From: Thinopyrum elongatum
Taxonomy: Eukaryota > Streptophyta > Magnoliopsida > Poales > Poaceae
Direction of reading: 5' to 3'
Assembly (NCBI GenBank): GCA_011799875.1
Contig: CM022303.1
Coordinates: 727,277,718-727,341,717, forward strand
DNA: 64,000 nucleotides
A program made the translations under genes and the position numbers. Shown here piece after piece: positions 10,857 to 24,341 of the stretch; the first letter of the stretch is position 1, and each line of letters opens with the position of its first letter. Below the pieces are notes generated by a model, which worked only from the letters and a program-made list of their open reading frames with translations, had not been told where the DNA came from and ran no database searches.

Positions 10857-12409
10857 TGTTGAGAAACGTAGCATGGAAAACAAAAAAAATTCTATGCACA
10901 CGCAAGATCTATCAAGGAGATGCATAGCAACGAGAGGGGAGAGTGTGTCTATGTACCCTCGTAGACCGTAAGTGGAAGCGTTTCACAACGCGGTTGATGT
11001 AGTTGAACTTTCTTCGCGATCCAACCGATCTAGTACCGAACGTACGACACCTCCGCGTTCAGCACACGTTCAGCTCGATGACGTCCCTCGCCTTCTTGAT
11101 CCAGCAAGATGTAGAGGTAGTAGATGAGTTCCGTCAGCACGATGGCGTGGTGATGGTGATGGTGAAGTGATCTCCGCAGGGCTTCGCCTAAGCACTACGA
11201 AAATATGACCGGGGGTGTATATTGTGGAGGGGGGCGCCGCACACGGCTAACAATTGATCTGGTGTGTGCTAGAAGCCCCCCTCCCACATATATATAGGTG
11301 GGAGGGGGAGGGGAGAGGCCCGGAGGCGCCCCAAGTAGGAACGAATCTTACTTGGGCTCCTCCCTAGCCGCGCCCCCTGCCATATATGCCGGAGGGGGAA
11401 GGAAAGAGGAGGGGGAGAGAAGGAAGGGGGAGGCCGAATCCCCCCTTTCCTTTCCCTTCCCCTCTATCCTTCTCCTCCTGGTTCGGCCCATATGGGGGGC
11501 GCACCAGCCCCCTGTGGCTGGTGCATTTCCCCTCTTGGCCCATAAGGCCCATATCTTTTGCCGGGGGTGCCCGGAACCCCTTCCGGTGACCCGATAAGTA
11601 CCCGGTACCCCTGAAACACTTTCGGTGTCCGAATACTATCGTACTATATATGAATCATTACCTCTCGACCATTTCGAGACTCCTCGTCATGTCCGTGATC
11701 TCATCCGGGACTCCGAATAACATTCGGTCACCAAAACACATAACTCATATAATACTATATCATCATCGAACGTTAAGCGTGCGGACGCTACGGGTTCGAG
11801 AACTATGTAGACATGACCGAGATACCTCTCTGTTCAATAACCAATAGTGGAACCTAGATGCCCATATTGGCTCCTACATATTCTACGAAGATCTTTATCG
11901 GTCAAATCGTAATGACAACATACGTCATTCCCTTTGTCCATCGGTATGTTACTTGCCCGAGATTCGATCGTCGGTATCTCTAGACCTAGTTCAATCTCGT
12001 TACCGGCAAGTCTCTTTATCCGTTCCGTAATACATCACCTCATGACTAACTCTTCAGTCGTTTTCTTGCAAGCTTATGATGTGTTTTACCGAGAGGGCCC
12101 AGAGATACCTCTCCGATACTCGGAGTGACAAATCCTAATCTCGATCTATGCCAACTCAACAAACACCTTTGGAGATACCTGTAGATCATCTTTATAATCA
12201 CCCAGTTACGTTGTGACGTTTGATAGCACACAAGGCATTCCTCTGGTATTCGGGAGTTGCATAATCTCATAGTCGAAGGAATATGTATTTGACATGAAGA
12301 AAGCAATAGCAATAAAACTGAATGATCATTATGCTAAGCTAACGGATGGGTCTTGTCCATCACATCATTCTCCTAATGATGTGATCCCGTTATCAAAAGA
12401 CAACTCATG
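10857..12409 (-). repeat. Copia 5' LTR, first part
   Basis: It starts TGTTGAGAAACG on the plus strand and matches 3845 onward. It ends at TCATG (12405-12409), the left copy of the target duplication of the nested element. The LTR resumes at 24342. Confidence 0.93.
11286..11297 (-). promoter_or_regulatory. Probable TATA box of the copia 5' LTR
   Basis: The minus strand reads CCTATATATATG inside the LTR, and the same motif is kept in the other LTR at about 4274-4286. Position and orientation suit an LTR core promoter driving the minus-strand transcript. No start site can be fixed by eye. Confidence 0.6.
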
Positions 12410-15400
12410 TGTGATGCCCCCGATTCAATCGTACACTAATCATGCACGCAAATGTGTACGATCAAGATCAGGGACTCACTGGAAGATATCACAACACAAC
12501 TCTAAAAATAAATAAGCCATACAAACATCATAATACAAGCCAGGGGCCTCGAGGGCTCGAATACAAGTGCTCGATCATAGACAAGTCAGCGGAAGCAACA
12601 ATACCTGAGTACAGACATAAAGTTAAACAAGGTGCCATAAGATGGCTAGCACAAACTGGGATACAGATCGAAAGAGGCGCAGGCCTCCTGCTTGGGATCC
12701 TCCTAAACTACTCCTAGTCGTCGGCGGCCTACATGTAGTAGTAGGCACCATCAGTGTAGTAGGGGTCGTCGTCGATGGTGGCGTCTGGCTCCTGGGCTCC
12801 AACATTTGGTTGCGACAACCGAGAAGAATGGAAAGAGGGAGCAAAGCAACCGTGAGTACTCATCCAAAGTACTCGCAAGCAAGGATCTACACTACATATG
12901 CATTGGTATCAATGAAATGGGTAGTATCTGTGGACTGAACTACAGAAAGCCAGAATAAGAGGGGGATAGCTAGTCCTATCGAAGACTACGCTTCTGGCCG
13001 CCTCCATCTTGAAGCATGTAGAAGAGAAAAGCTGGGAGTTCACCAAGTATCATCGTATAGCATAATCCTACCCGGCGATCCTCTCCTCGTCGCCCTGTGA
13101 GAGAGCGATCACCGGGTTGTATCTGGCACTTGAAAGGGTGTGTTTTATTAAGTATCCGGTTCTAGTTGTCATAAAGTCGAGGTACAACTCTGGGTCGTCT
13201 TTTACCGAGGGACACGGCTATTCGAATAGATAAACTTTCCTGCAGAGTGCACCATATTACCCAACACGCTCGATCCCTCTGGCTGGACACACTTTCCGGG
13301 GTCATGCCCGGCCTCGGAAGATCAACACATCGCAGAAGGCCTAACATAGAGGTCAGCACGTCGGTCTAAATCCTATGCGCGCAGGGGTCTGGGCCCATCG
13401 CCCGTTGCACACCTACACGTTGCGTGGGCGGCCGGTGAGCAGACCTAGCAACCTCCATTACAAAGGAAGTTGCGTTACACGGTCCAACCCGGCGTGCGTC
13501 GCTCAGTCGCTGAAGTCTAGGAGGCTTCGGCTGATACCACGACGTCGAGTGCCCATAACTGTTCCCGCGTAGTTGGTTAGTGCGTATAGGCTCATAGCCA
13601 AACTCAGATCAAATAGCAAGATCTCGTTAAGCGTCTTATTTTGAAGTAACCGCGGACGCCGACCAGGACCAGGCCCACCTGTCTCCTAGGTGGTCACAAC
13701 CTGCCCTGTCGCTCCGCCACAAAGTAACACTCGGGGGCCGTCGGGAACCCAGGCCCACCACTACCTGGATGGAACCACCTGTCCTTTCAGCCCCCATATC
13801 CGAATCACTTGCGGGTACTCTACGAGCCGACCCAACTTTAGTCACATCATGTAACCTGTATAGTATGCATGTATGTATGTATGTATATACTCGTGATCAC
13901 CTCCCGAAGTGATCACGGCCGTTAGTATAGCATGGCAGACGGACAAGTATGTAAGGCACTGATGATAAACTAGCATCCTATACTAAGCATTTTGGATAGC
14001 AGGTAAGGTATCAACAACAGTAGCAACATGGACAGGCTATGCAGCAGTATAGGATCAAACGGATGAAACGGTAACACTACTCTAATGCAAGCAGTAGAGG
14101 GAGAGAGTAGGCGATATAGGGATGAACAAGGGAGGGTTGGCTTGCCTGGAAGCTCTGCAGAGAAGGACAGGTCGTCAACATCGTAGTCGATCGGGGCAGC
14201 AGTGGCGTCAGTCTCGAAGTTTACCGGAGAGAAGAGGGGGAATAAACAATGAATACAGAGCAAGCAAAGCATCACAAAACATAACGAGGCAATACGCGGT
14301 GCTAGGTATGCCCTAATACGGTACTAGGCGATATCGGCGAAGGGGGAAAACATCTGGGAAAGTATTCCCGGTTTTTGACGTTTCTGGACAGATGAACCGG
14401 AGGTGGATTGTTGCATGTTCACTATGCTAGGGACATGTGGTGAACGAATGGACTGCGTATTCGGATTCGTCTCGTCGTTCTGAGGAACTTTCATGTACAA
14501 AGTTTTTCATCCGAGCTAAGGATTATTTTATATAAATTTATAAAGATTTAATCTATTTTTAGAATTAACAAAATTAATTTAATTAGAAAATGTAATTATG
14601 ACATCAGCATCATGTCAGGGTGATGTCATCAGTCAACCGTCTGTTGACTTAGTCAAACTGACGTGTGGGTCCCACTGTCATTGTCTAAGACTAACTAAAC
14701 AGGTTTAATTAGTTTAGTTAAATGATTAGGTTAATTAAACAAAATTAATTAAGTTAATTAATTCTTTAATTCTTTAATTAATTAATTAATATTTTTATTT
14801 ATTTATTTATTAATATTCTTTTAATTTTTTTTAAACATTCTGTGGTGGGGCCCCATGTCATAGGGCCAGGGGGCCTTAGCGGGCTTCGGGCGCGGTTCTC
14901 GGGCGCCAGGACCCGGCTTGGCACCCGAGCGGGGTTGTGGGCGCCGGGTCGCCGGACACGGGCGCGTGCTGGCTGGCCGGCGGCCACGGCAGGGCGGCCG
15001 CAGCTGGAGGGAGCGGCGGGCGCCGACGGCTGTAGAAGCGGCAGAGGCGGGGCGGACGCGAGGGGGGCGAGGGGGGCGAGCAGGACGGAGTAGGGCCAGG
15101 CAGTCGCCGCGGCGGGCGGCGAGCGCGTGCTCGCGAGGCGCGCAGGTTCTGGTGCGACGGCGAGTCGAGGCGCGCGCTCGCGACGCGGTTGTGGTGGTGC
15201 GGGGTAGTGCAAGGCGGTCGGCTGGAGGTAGAGGAGCACAGGGAAGTGGCGCACTGTGCTGCAGCTGGCGGCCACGACGAGCAGCGAGGCGCGGCCAGGC
15301 GCGGTGCGTGGACGGCGCGGGCGGCCCGGTCGGGGACGCGCAAGGCGGGGCACGGCGAGCATGGGAGGCGGGCCGACGCGGGGCCAGGAGGAGCAGCGCG

Positions 15401-16231
15401 AGGGAGCGAGCGACCGCAGCGGGCGACGGGGACGGGGAGAGAAGGAGAGGCCCTGGCTTCACCGCGGGGCATAGGGACAAGGCAGCGGGGCTCGGGGAGA
15501 AGGACGGGGACGACGTGCGTTGACGGAGACGGGGAGGCGGTCCGGCGAGGTGGCAGGGCATCGAGCGACGCCGGCGACGGCGAAGGGCGACGGGGCGCCG
15601 CGGCGGCGCCGATCCAGTGGGGGAGCGATGAGGGGATCAGGGTAGGGTTTTTAGGGTTTGGGGATGGAAAGGCTGGCCATATAGGCCAGGGGAGTGGGTG
15701 GGCCGGCGGCTGAGGGAGTGGCCGACTGGGCCGGCCTGTTGGGTCGGTTGGCCCGGGGGGTCTTTTCCTTTTCCTCATTTTTGTATTGTTTTTCTTTTCT
15801 TTTATTTCTTTTATTTCTTTTCTATTTTAGCTTAGTTTCCTTTTATTTTTGTTTTAGCAAAATACCAAAATGGCACCTAATTTGATGTTACCAAATATGC
15901 CACAGCCACATTAACTAGCTACCTAATCTAAAATAGTTTTGTAATTATTTATTATTTAAAAGTATTTAAATAATAGTTTTTGCTACTGTTTTATTCATCT
16001 TATAGCATTTAGACATTTTATAATAGTATGGTTTCTTCACCATAAACACCTATGCATTATCTGGCACAAACCGAACATTTTAGTTTTAATATTTGAAAGC
16101 TTTTGATGTTTGCCTCTATTTTGAATTTGAATTTGAATCGGTTTCGAACTAACGCGAGATTAGCAACAGCAATCGAGGTGACGTGGCATCATTAGCAGAG
16201 GTTACTGTAGCTTGATTATCCGGGCGTCACA
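12410..16231 (-). repeat. LARD-like 3' LTR (3,822 bp)
   Basis: It starts TGTGATGCCCCCGATTCAATC and ends CCGGGCGTCACA on the plus strand. It carries a (GTAT)n microsatellite near 13864-13890 and a strongly GC-rich block at about 14850-15750 followed by a T-rich tract. It is colinear with 20416-24341. Confidence 0.92.
14850..15750. other. GC-rich block inside the LTR, copy 1
   Basis: This is a CpG-dense tract in an otherwise moderate-GC element. Long open frames appear in several frames on both strands (for example minus 14876-15778, 300 codons), as expected from high GC with few stop codons. The predicted proteins are Pro/Arg/Ala-rich and low in complexity. The frames are not conserved in the sister LTR because of indels, so I do not call genes here. 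Confidence 0.75.
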
Positions 16232-16246
16232 ATTCTCCTCCACTAC
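16232..16246 (-). other. LARD-like polypurine tract
   Basis: The minus strand reads GTAGTGGAGGAGAAT directly before the 3' LTR start TGTGACG. It is purine-rich and correctly placed for plus-strand priming. Confidence 0.8.
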
Positions 16247-19200
16247 AAGAAATCTCGTCCCGAGATTTAGGAGGGGGAGTAACGGGGAAGGGATTGGGTT
16301 ACGAAAAATCTAACGGATCTTCTCGGTCTTGGTTGCTCTTCTCGAAGAGGTCGATCCATTACATTGACGTCTTCATTCCTCTGTTTCAGGCCATCATGAT
16401 GAAGTTATCATCCTTTCTTCGGAGTCTTTATCGTACTTACGGAAAGGGAAAGGTGTAGATTCGGAAGAACGGACCTCTACAAGGTTGCTCATCTAGTAGA
16501 TAACATCGGGGAACATGGCGGACAGTAATTGCCGAATTGAAACTTAAGAAAATATCGAGAGCAAATTAATAAGGTACCATGAGAAGTTTCGTGCGGACAG
16601 GCAATCGTTCGATGCCTGAAACGGAGTGTGAAAGGGGTTCAGAGCAATGGGAATAAGCATTGTGTCTGATACCAGAATAGATCATCTCTAGGAAGGTGAC
16701 CCGTGAATTACATACGGAGTCAAACGCGAGGAATAACTTTGGCAACAGGGGTGTACAGGAGTCAGGTTTTGATCCTGTGGAACTGTGGGTTATGGTCTCA
16801 CCATGTGGGTTAAAAAGTAGGAAGGGTGATGTCATCTTGCACGATCATGATAGCAAGGCATGTCGGAGAATAGACTGTCAGTTATGTCGGCAACATCGGT
16901 ACCAAGGGCGAGGGACGAAGAGAACCATTTTCCTGCTCGTTGAACGAGGCGGACCAATAAGCAAAGTTCCCGTCCATCAGTGGTTACCGGAATGTCATCA
17001 ACAAAAAGTAACAGGGTCTTACTGACAGAGTGGTACAACGAGGTGCTTACCTAAGCAGGGAATTATCACTGCTCAGCTAAGTCAGGTTACAAGAAAGGTT
17101 AAACAAAACAATGGAAAGGAAATACGATTATCAGATTAAACAGAACAATGGAAAGGCAAATGTGTTTCAACACATATTTCAGGGGTATATCCTTCCCAAG
17201 GACAAGTAGAGCATGATAACCATGACAGAATATAAAGTAGAAAACCCTTTAGGTGAGGGGAGAGAAATTTCATGACATTACCCATACAATGGTGTTTGGA
17301 TAATTGATAAAGAATTTTTAGCATTGTGCTTCAAATGTTCTTATTGAAAATCGGAGTACCACAGACATGCTTCGAGATAGCATTGACATGGTCTTCAAGC
17401 AAAGGTCAGACTTCGGATACACGAAGGATCCATCAGGAACAACTTGTAGAATAAGTCTTACAATTTCCTCATGGAAGAACAGATAACCTTGCTAAAAAGG
17501 AAACTATAACAATAGGTCCTCTGGCCAGGTGTGCTAGGCATGACATCACCTTACCGGCTCATATAAAGACCCGCGTTATAACTCTTGGAATTATGTTCCA
17601 AACATCATATCTGACTGAGATTCAGTTCTGATTGGTGTCAGGATGCCTGAGAAGAAAATGGTGCAACACAAATTGACGAGAAGACAATTTAAGAATCTCA
17701 GGAAATGAACTATGGAAGCGAGTTCCGAAACAAGAGTTCATAATTAAACCAAGGGGAGGATGAGGGGGTGGCTGATGGACTCAACGACAATTCCTCGAGA
17801 TTTCCAAAAAGATCGATTTCCTCAATCATGTGAACAAGGAGATAACATTTGTCAGATCAAATGATATAATGATGTATGCCCAAGGGAAACATACGCAATT
17901 AAACATTGATCGAAAAGTGCATCCAAAATATGGACTAAATAGCACGATCAATGTTAGGATGATGAGTCAATAATCAACACATGAAGAAAGAAACTATCAT
18001 TCGTAACTTACAAGCAATAAGGTTGCTAGAAGTTTTGAATTCACACATCATAGTTCATTTGTCGGCATTCCGGTTATAAACAACACGAGGACCAAGAGGG
18101 AATGGTGGTGGTGAGAAGTATCACTTGTATCAAGAATTCTCAAGAGGTGGTGAAATTCCCACGACATTCTTGACATAAAAGGTGGTAATATTCCAAGGTA
18201 AGGAAGAACAAATGTTGGATAGCAAGGAACTCAAGCTATAACACAAAACACGAACACGTTTGTGTTGGAGGGAAGGCAATAAAGTGGCTGATGATAACAC
18301 AAATCATCGTGGGCAAGGATGGTATTTCTCATCATGAATTCGATTGATATCCTGGAAGAGCTCATAAGTTTGATGATGATCATGACACATTTATCGAGAG
18401 ATTTCATGAAGATGTAATCATTCAGCGTCGACATCAAGTCAAAGGAATTATGAAGCGAAAGGTTATTGGAACCATTGATACGACATCAACTCGGAATCAG
18501 GCTTGCTGTTCGAGGTGAAACGATAAAACGAGGAAGATCGATAAGCTTAGCTCATCGTCGAAAGTTGTGCTCCGGGAATAAGGGCCAGGTAGCACAGTTA
18601 AAATTAGTACGATATGGATATAGCCGATCAGACTAGGAATGACGTGATCGAGTACGAACTCGGAAGTAAAGAAGATTACAAGAGTTGTTTACTCGCGGAG
18701 CGGACTCTCGGTGTCCTTGAGAGTTTAACAACTCAGAACTCAGGAAAACTGGAATCAGTGAGAATGTAGTACTTGATGAAGAACTCATAAGAAGTTATGC
18801 AATCCTGTGATATTCTCGAGATACCAGGGGGTAATACTCGATGGCAGAACAAAGTAAAAGTTGGACTGGTGTATTGATCTGAAGAAGACAAGTACTTTAA
18901 CTTGTCCGAGAAAAGGGGTCAAAGAAGGTCAATATGACCGGAACCACGATTGCAAAAGATCAAATCCCAGATATAAGATGAACTTATACCAAGGGAATAA
19001 TTAATTTAAGAGAAGCTTTAATGATAAGATCTACATCGTTTCCATGGGCATGAACACAAAGTTCAAGGTCGACTCCCACTTCTTCAATGCATAACCTTTC
19101 ATTCACTTCTCGCGTTCGATGAAGTTGTAGTGTTGAAATTTTATCTGGCAAAATACCAGAAGAGTATGACTCCTGAAAACTTTCGAGTTCACGCATATTA

Positions 19201-20399
19201 AGGAAGGCATAGGTTCAATCCATCGGGGCATCGTGGAAACATATACCACAAGCTTCAATAGTAAATATTACCAGCTCAAAAGCAGAGCATGGTTGGCCAA
19301 ATCAAAGAATAGGATTTACCAATGGTATTATGTATCCCGCAAAGAACTCCTTGAGGCTTTTGTATACGAAGGACACTGTCGGATGATAATTCAACAAAGG
19401 ATTTGATGGTCCATAATGGAGCTGATGTGAGCATCGGCACACAACCAGTGGAAGAAGGAATGCAAGGAGATCAGATGATAGAAACAACTGACTAATTCAC
19501 AGCTCAATTGCAATGGAATTATGATTTGCAGGTCAAGGGATCAAAAGCAATGCTCTGATAAAGGATGGATAATTTGAATAGCCTTAGGGGTACAATCGAT
19601 GGCAATTTGATTGGTCGAGAACCAGCTCCAGTAAAAAAATGATGGCTGAGCCGGAAAGATAATTTGTAAGGACCAACCGTTGATTGCGGGCATTCGCGAA
19701 CATATCGAATTAAGGGACTCAAAATGATAGTGATAAAGGATGCCAATAAGATTAGTATACTTATGGGATTAACCATAATGCAAGCAAGCAAGTATTTCAA
19801 GAGCAATAAGCTGCCGAGGATTTTTGGAAGATCGGATAGTATTTCAAAGTATCATATGAAACATATGAACAACTGGGGATGAACGGATACTCGATAAGCG
19901 CGATGAATTATACGTAGGGGTATTCATGCGGTAAAGAACTACAAGGCAGTAGGCACAAAGTATTCTCGGAACAATAGGGAGAATTTCAGGGAATCTTGTA
20001 ATAACAAGATCAACGGGGAATGATTGTATGAATGGCAAGTGTACGTGGTTATCCATGGGGGTTTATCGATGGAAGGGAATTGCAAAAGAGATGGCACCAA
20101 GTCTCGAGAGAACATCGTAGAGTATCTTCAGAATCTTCTGGTGCACTAAGCAATCATCTGGAGTGAGGGGCTCTCCGGGAGGAAGTACTTACGAGAACCT
20201 AGAGTCAGAGTTAGTACAATCATTTAACCCGAATAGAAGAGAGATCAGAGTCCCAGAGTATAGACGAGGAATAAAAGATCCTAATACCACCCAATGGCGC
20301 GTGGGCCCGTAAGACACATAGCCATGTTAGTAAAAGTTTTGCAATGACTAGACTCAACTTCGGCCAAGGAGTTTGGAAGGGGGATTCCTACAGGCAGTC

Positions 20400-20412
20400 G
20401 GCTCTGATACCA
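20400..20412 (-). other. LARD-like primer binding site
   Basis: The minus strand reads TGGTATCAGAGCC three bases after the end of the 5' LTR, a perfect initiator-Met-type site. It fixes the element orientation as minus. Confidence 0.9.
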
Positions 20413-20415
20413 ACT

Positions 20416-23400
20416 TGTGACGCCCACGATTCAATCATACACTAATCATGCACGCAAACATGTACGATCAAGATCAGGGACTCACGGGAAGATATCACAA
20501 CACAACTCTAAAAATAAATAAGCCATACAAGCATCATAATACAAGCCAGGGGCCTCGAGGGCTCGAATACAAGTGCTCGATCATAGACGAGTCAGCGGAA
20601 GCAAAAATATCTGAGTACAGACATAAAGTTAAACAAGGTGCCATAAGATGGCTAGCACAAACTGGGATACAGATCGAAAGAGGCGCAGGCCTCCTGCCTG
20701 GGATCCTCCTAAACTACTCCTGGTCGTCGTCGGCCTGCACGTAGTAGTAGGCACCGTCGGTGTAGTAGGGGTCATCGTCGACGGTGGCGTCTAGCTCCTG
20801 GGCTCCAACCGAGAAGAATGGAAAGAGGGAAAAGAGGGAGCAAAGCAACCATGAGTACTCATCCAAAGTACTCGCAAGCAAGGATCTACACTACATATGC
20901 ATTGGTATCAATGAAATGGGTAGTATCTGTGGACTGAATTGCAGAAAGCCAGAATAAGAGGGGATAGCTAGTCCTATCGAAGACTACGCTTCTGGCCGCC
21001 TCCATCTTGAAGCATGTATAAGAGAAAAGCTAGAAGTTCACCAAGTATCATCGTATAGCATAATCCTACCCGGCGATACTCTCCTCATCGCCCTGTGAGA
21101 GAGCGATCACCGGGTTGTATCTGGCACTTGAAAGGGTGTGTTTTATTAAATATTCGGTTCTAGTTGTCATCAGGTCGAGGTACAACTCCGGGTCATCCTT
21201 TTACCGAGGGACACGGCTATTCGAATAGATAAACTTCCCTGTAGGGGTGCACCACATTACCCAACATGCTCGATCCCTCTAGCCGGACACACTTTCCTGG
21301 GTCATGCCCGGCCTCGGAAGATCAACACGTCGCAGCCCTACCTAGGCCTAACAGAGAGGTCAGCACGCCGGTCTAAATCCTATGCGCGCAGGGGTCTGGG
21401 CTCATCACCCGTTGCACACCTGCACGTTGTGTGGGCGGCCGGTGAGCAGACCTAGCAACCTCCATTAAAAAGGAAGTTGCGTTACACGGTCCAACCCGGC
21501 GCGCACCGCTTAGTCGCTGACGTCTAGGAGGCTTCGGATGATACCTCGACGTCGAGTGCCCATAACTGTTCCCGCGTAGTTGGTTAGTGCGTATAGGCTC
21601 GTAGCCAGACTCAGATCAAATACCAAGATCTCGTTAAGCATGTTATTTTGAAGTAACCGTGGACGTCGACCAGGACCAGGCCCACCTGTCTCCTAGGTGG
21701 TCACAACCTGCCCTGTCGCTCCGCCACAAAGTAACACTCGGGGGCCGTCGGGAACCCAGGCCCACCACTACCTGGATGGAACCACCTGTCCTTTCAGCCT
21801 CCATATCCGAATCACTTGCGGGTACTCTACGAGCCGACCCGACTTTAGTCACATCATGTAACCGGTATAGTATGTATGTATGTATGTATGTATATACCCG
21901 TGATCACCTCCCGAAGTGATCATGGCCCGATAGTATAGCATGGCAGACGGACAAGTATGTAAGGCCACTGATGATAAACTAGCATCCTATACTTAGCATT
22001 TTGGATAGCAGGTAAGGTATCAACAACAGTAGCAACAAGGACAGGCTATGCAGTAGTATAGGATCAAACCGATGAAACAGTAACACTACTCTAATGCAAG
22101 CAGTAGAGGGAAAGAGTAGGCGATATCGGGATGAACAAGGGGGGGGGGGTGGCTTGCCTGGAAGCTCGGCAGGGAAGGACAGGTCGTCAACACCGTAGTC
22201 GATCGGGGCAGCAGTGGCGTCAGTCTCGAAGTCTACCGGAGAGAAGAGGGGGAAGAAACAATGAATACAGAGCAAACAAAGCATCACAAAACATAACGAG
22301 GCAATACGCGGTGCTAGGTACGCCCTAATGCGGTACTAGGCGATATCGGCGAAGGGGGAAAACATCTGGGAAAGTATTCCCGGTGTTTGACGTTTCCGGA
22401 CAGATGAACCGGAGGTGGATTGTTGCATGTTCGCTATGCTAGGGACGTGTGGTGAATGAATGGACTGCGTATTCGGATTCGTCTCATCGTTCTGAGCAAC
22501 TTTCATGTACAAAGTTTTTTCATCCGAGCTACGGATTATTTTATATAAATTTATAAAGATTTAATCCATTTTTAGAATTAACAAAAATTATTTAATTAGA
22601 AAATGTAATTATGACATCAGCATGATGTTAGGGTGATGTCATCAGTCAACCGTCTGTTGACTTAGTCAAACTGACGTGTGGGTCCCATTGTCATTGTCTA
22701 AGACTAACTAAACAGGTTTAATTAGTTTAGTTAAATGATTAGGTTAATTAAACAAATTAAGTAAGTTAATTAACTCTTTAATTAATTAATTAATATTTTT
22801 ATTTTATTTTATTTATTATTATTCTTTTAATTTTTTTTAAACATTCTGTGGTGGGGCCCCATGTCATAGGGCCAGGGGGCCTTAGCGGGCTTCGGGCGCG
22901 GTTCTCGGGCGCCAGGACCCGGCTTGGCACCCGAGCGGGGCTGTGGGCGTCGGGTCGCCGGACCCGGTTGCGTGCTGGCTGGCCGGCAGCCACGGCAGGG
23001 CGGCCGCAGCTGGAGGGAGCGGCGGGCGCCGACGGCTGCAGAAGCGGCAGAGGCGGGGCAGACGCGAGGGGGGCGTGGGCGCTAGCAGCGAGCGGCGCAG
23101 GCGAGCGCGGGCGCGCGCGACAGCGGGTGGCGCGGCGCGGCGGATGCAGTAACGGGGCGCAGTAGCAGCAGCGCGCGGCGAGCAGGACGGAGCGGGGCCA
23201 GGCGGTCGCCGCGGCGGGCGGCGAGCGGCGGACATGGGCGGGCGGCGAGCGCGTGCGCGCGAGGCGCGCAGGTGCTGGTGCGACGGCGAGCCGAGGCGCA
23301 CGCGCGGCACGGTTGTGGTGGTGCGGGGCAGTGCAGGGTGGTCGGCTGGAGGTAGAGGAGCACAGGGAAGGGGCGCACGGCGTGGCAGCTGGCGGCCACG

Positions 23401-24341
23401 ACGAGCAGCGAGGCGCGGCCTGGCGCGGTGTGCGGGGGGCCGGTCGGGGACACGCAAGGCGGGGCACGGCGAGCATGGGAGGCGGGCCGACGCGGGGCCA
23501 GGCGGAGCAGCGCGAGGGAGCGAGCGGCTGCAGCGGGCGACGGGGACGGGGAGAGAAGGAGAGGCCGAGGACTCACCGCGGGGCGTAAGGACAAGGCAGC
23601 GGGGCTCGGGGAGGAGGACGGGGACGACGTGCGTTGACGGAGACGGGGAGGCGGTCCGGCGAGGTGGTAGGGCGTCGAGCGACGCCGGCGACGGCGAAGG
23701 GCGAAAGGGCGCCGCGGCGGCGCCGATCCAGTGGGGGAGCGACGAGGGGATCAGGGTGAGGTTTTTAGGGTTCGGGGGTGGAATGGTCGGCCATATAGGC
23801 CCGGGGAGTGGGTGGGCCGGCCGGCTGAGGGAGTGGCCGACTGGGCCGGCCTATTGGGTCGGTTGGCCGGGGGGGGGGGGGTCTTTTCCTTTTCTTCATT
23901 TTTGTATTGTTTTTCTTTTATTTATTTTATTTCTTTTCTGTTTTAGCTTAGTTTCCTTTTATTTTTGTTTTAGCAAAATACCAAAATGGCACCTAATTTG
24001 ATGTTACCAAATATGCCACTGCCACATTAACTAGCTACCTAATCTAAAATAGTTTTGTAATTATTTATTATTTAAAAGTATTTAAATAATAGTTTTCGCT
24101 ACTGTTTTATTCATCTTAGAGCATTTAAACGTTTTATAAAAGTATGGTTTCTTCACCATAAACACCTATGCATTATCTGGCACAAACCGAACATTTTAGT
24201 TTTAATATTTGAAAGCTGTTGATGTTTGCCTCTATTTTGAATTTGAATCGATTTCGAACTAACGCGAGATTAGCAACAGTAATTGAGGTGATGTGGCATC
24301 ATTAGCAGAGGTTACTGTAGCTTGATTATCCGGACGTCACA
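20416..24341 (-). repeat. LARD-like 5' LTR (3,926 bp)
   Basis: It starts TGTGACGCCCACGATTCAATC and ends CCGGACGTCACA. It is 104 bp longer than the other LTR, mainly through extra GC-rich sequence at about 23075-23170 and 23222-23245. It also carries the (GTAT)n tract (about 21869-21897). Confidence 0.92.
22870..23870. other. GC-rich block inside the LTR, copy 2
   Basis: Sister copy of 14850-15750, with about 115 bp of extra CGGCG-type sequence and a run of G at about 23868-23880. Long frames on both strands (for example plus 23234-24001) are again low-complexity and are not shared with copy 1. Confidence 0.75.

Larger units (their letters stand above)
16232..20415 (-). other. LARD-like internal domain, no coding capacity
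   Basis: These 4.2 kb lie between the LTRs. All frames are short and none resembles gag, protease, RT, RNase H or integrase. The interior looks like anciently non-coding sequence rather than a freshly broken polyprotein. The ends carry the signals needed for reverse transcription, so the RNA could be mobilised in trans. Confidence 0.8.
12410..24341 (-). mobile_element. Complete non-coding long-LTR retrotransposon (LARD-like), nested in the copia LTR
   Basis: The element has LTRs with TGTGA...GTCACA ends and an exact target duplication TCATG (12405-12409 and 24342-24346). Removing it restores the copia LTR text found at 5395-5410. It reads on the minus strand: 5' LTR 20416-24341, initiator-Met primer site 20400-20412, 4.2-kb internal domain, polypurine tract 16232-16246, 3' LTR 12410-16231. 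No gag or pol similarity was seen. LTRs near 4 kb with a short non-coding interior match the described LARD class (for example Sukkula of barley), probably mobilised by gypsy elements. Hand comparison of about 205 bp of the LTRs gave about 5% divergence. Confidence 0.9.

Noticed and set aside
14799..15778. Long open frames (up to 300 codons) on both strands in the GC-rich block
   Set aside because: They overlap in several frames, encode Pro/Arg/Ala-rich low-complexity text, and are not preserved in the sister LTR at 22799-24001.
12410..24341. Two separate single-LTR insertions instead of one element
   Set aside because: TCATG flanks only the outer ends, and the primer site and polypurine tract sit correctly inside the two LTRs.
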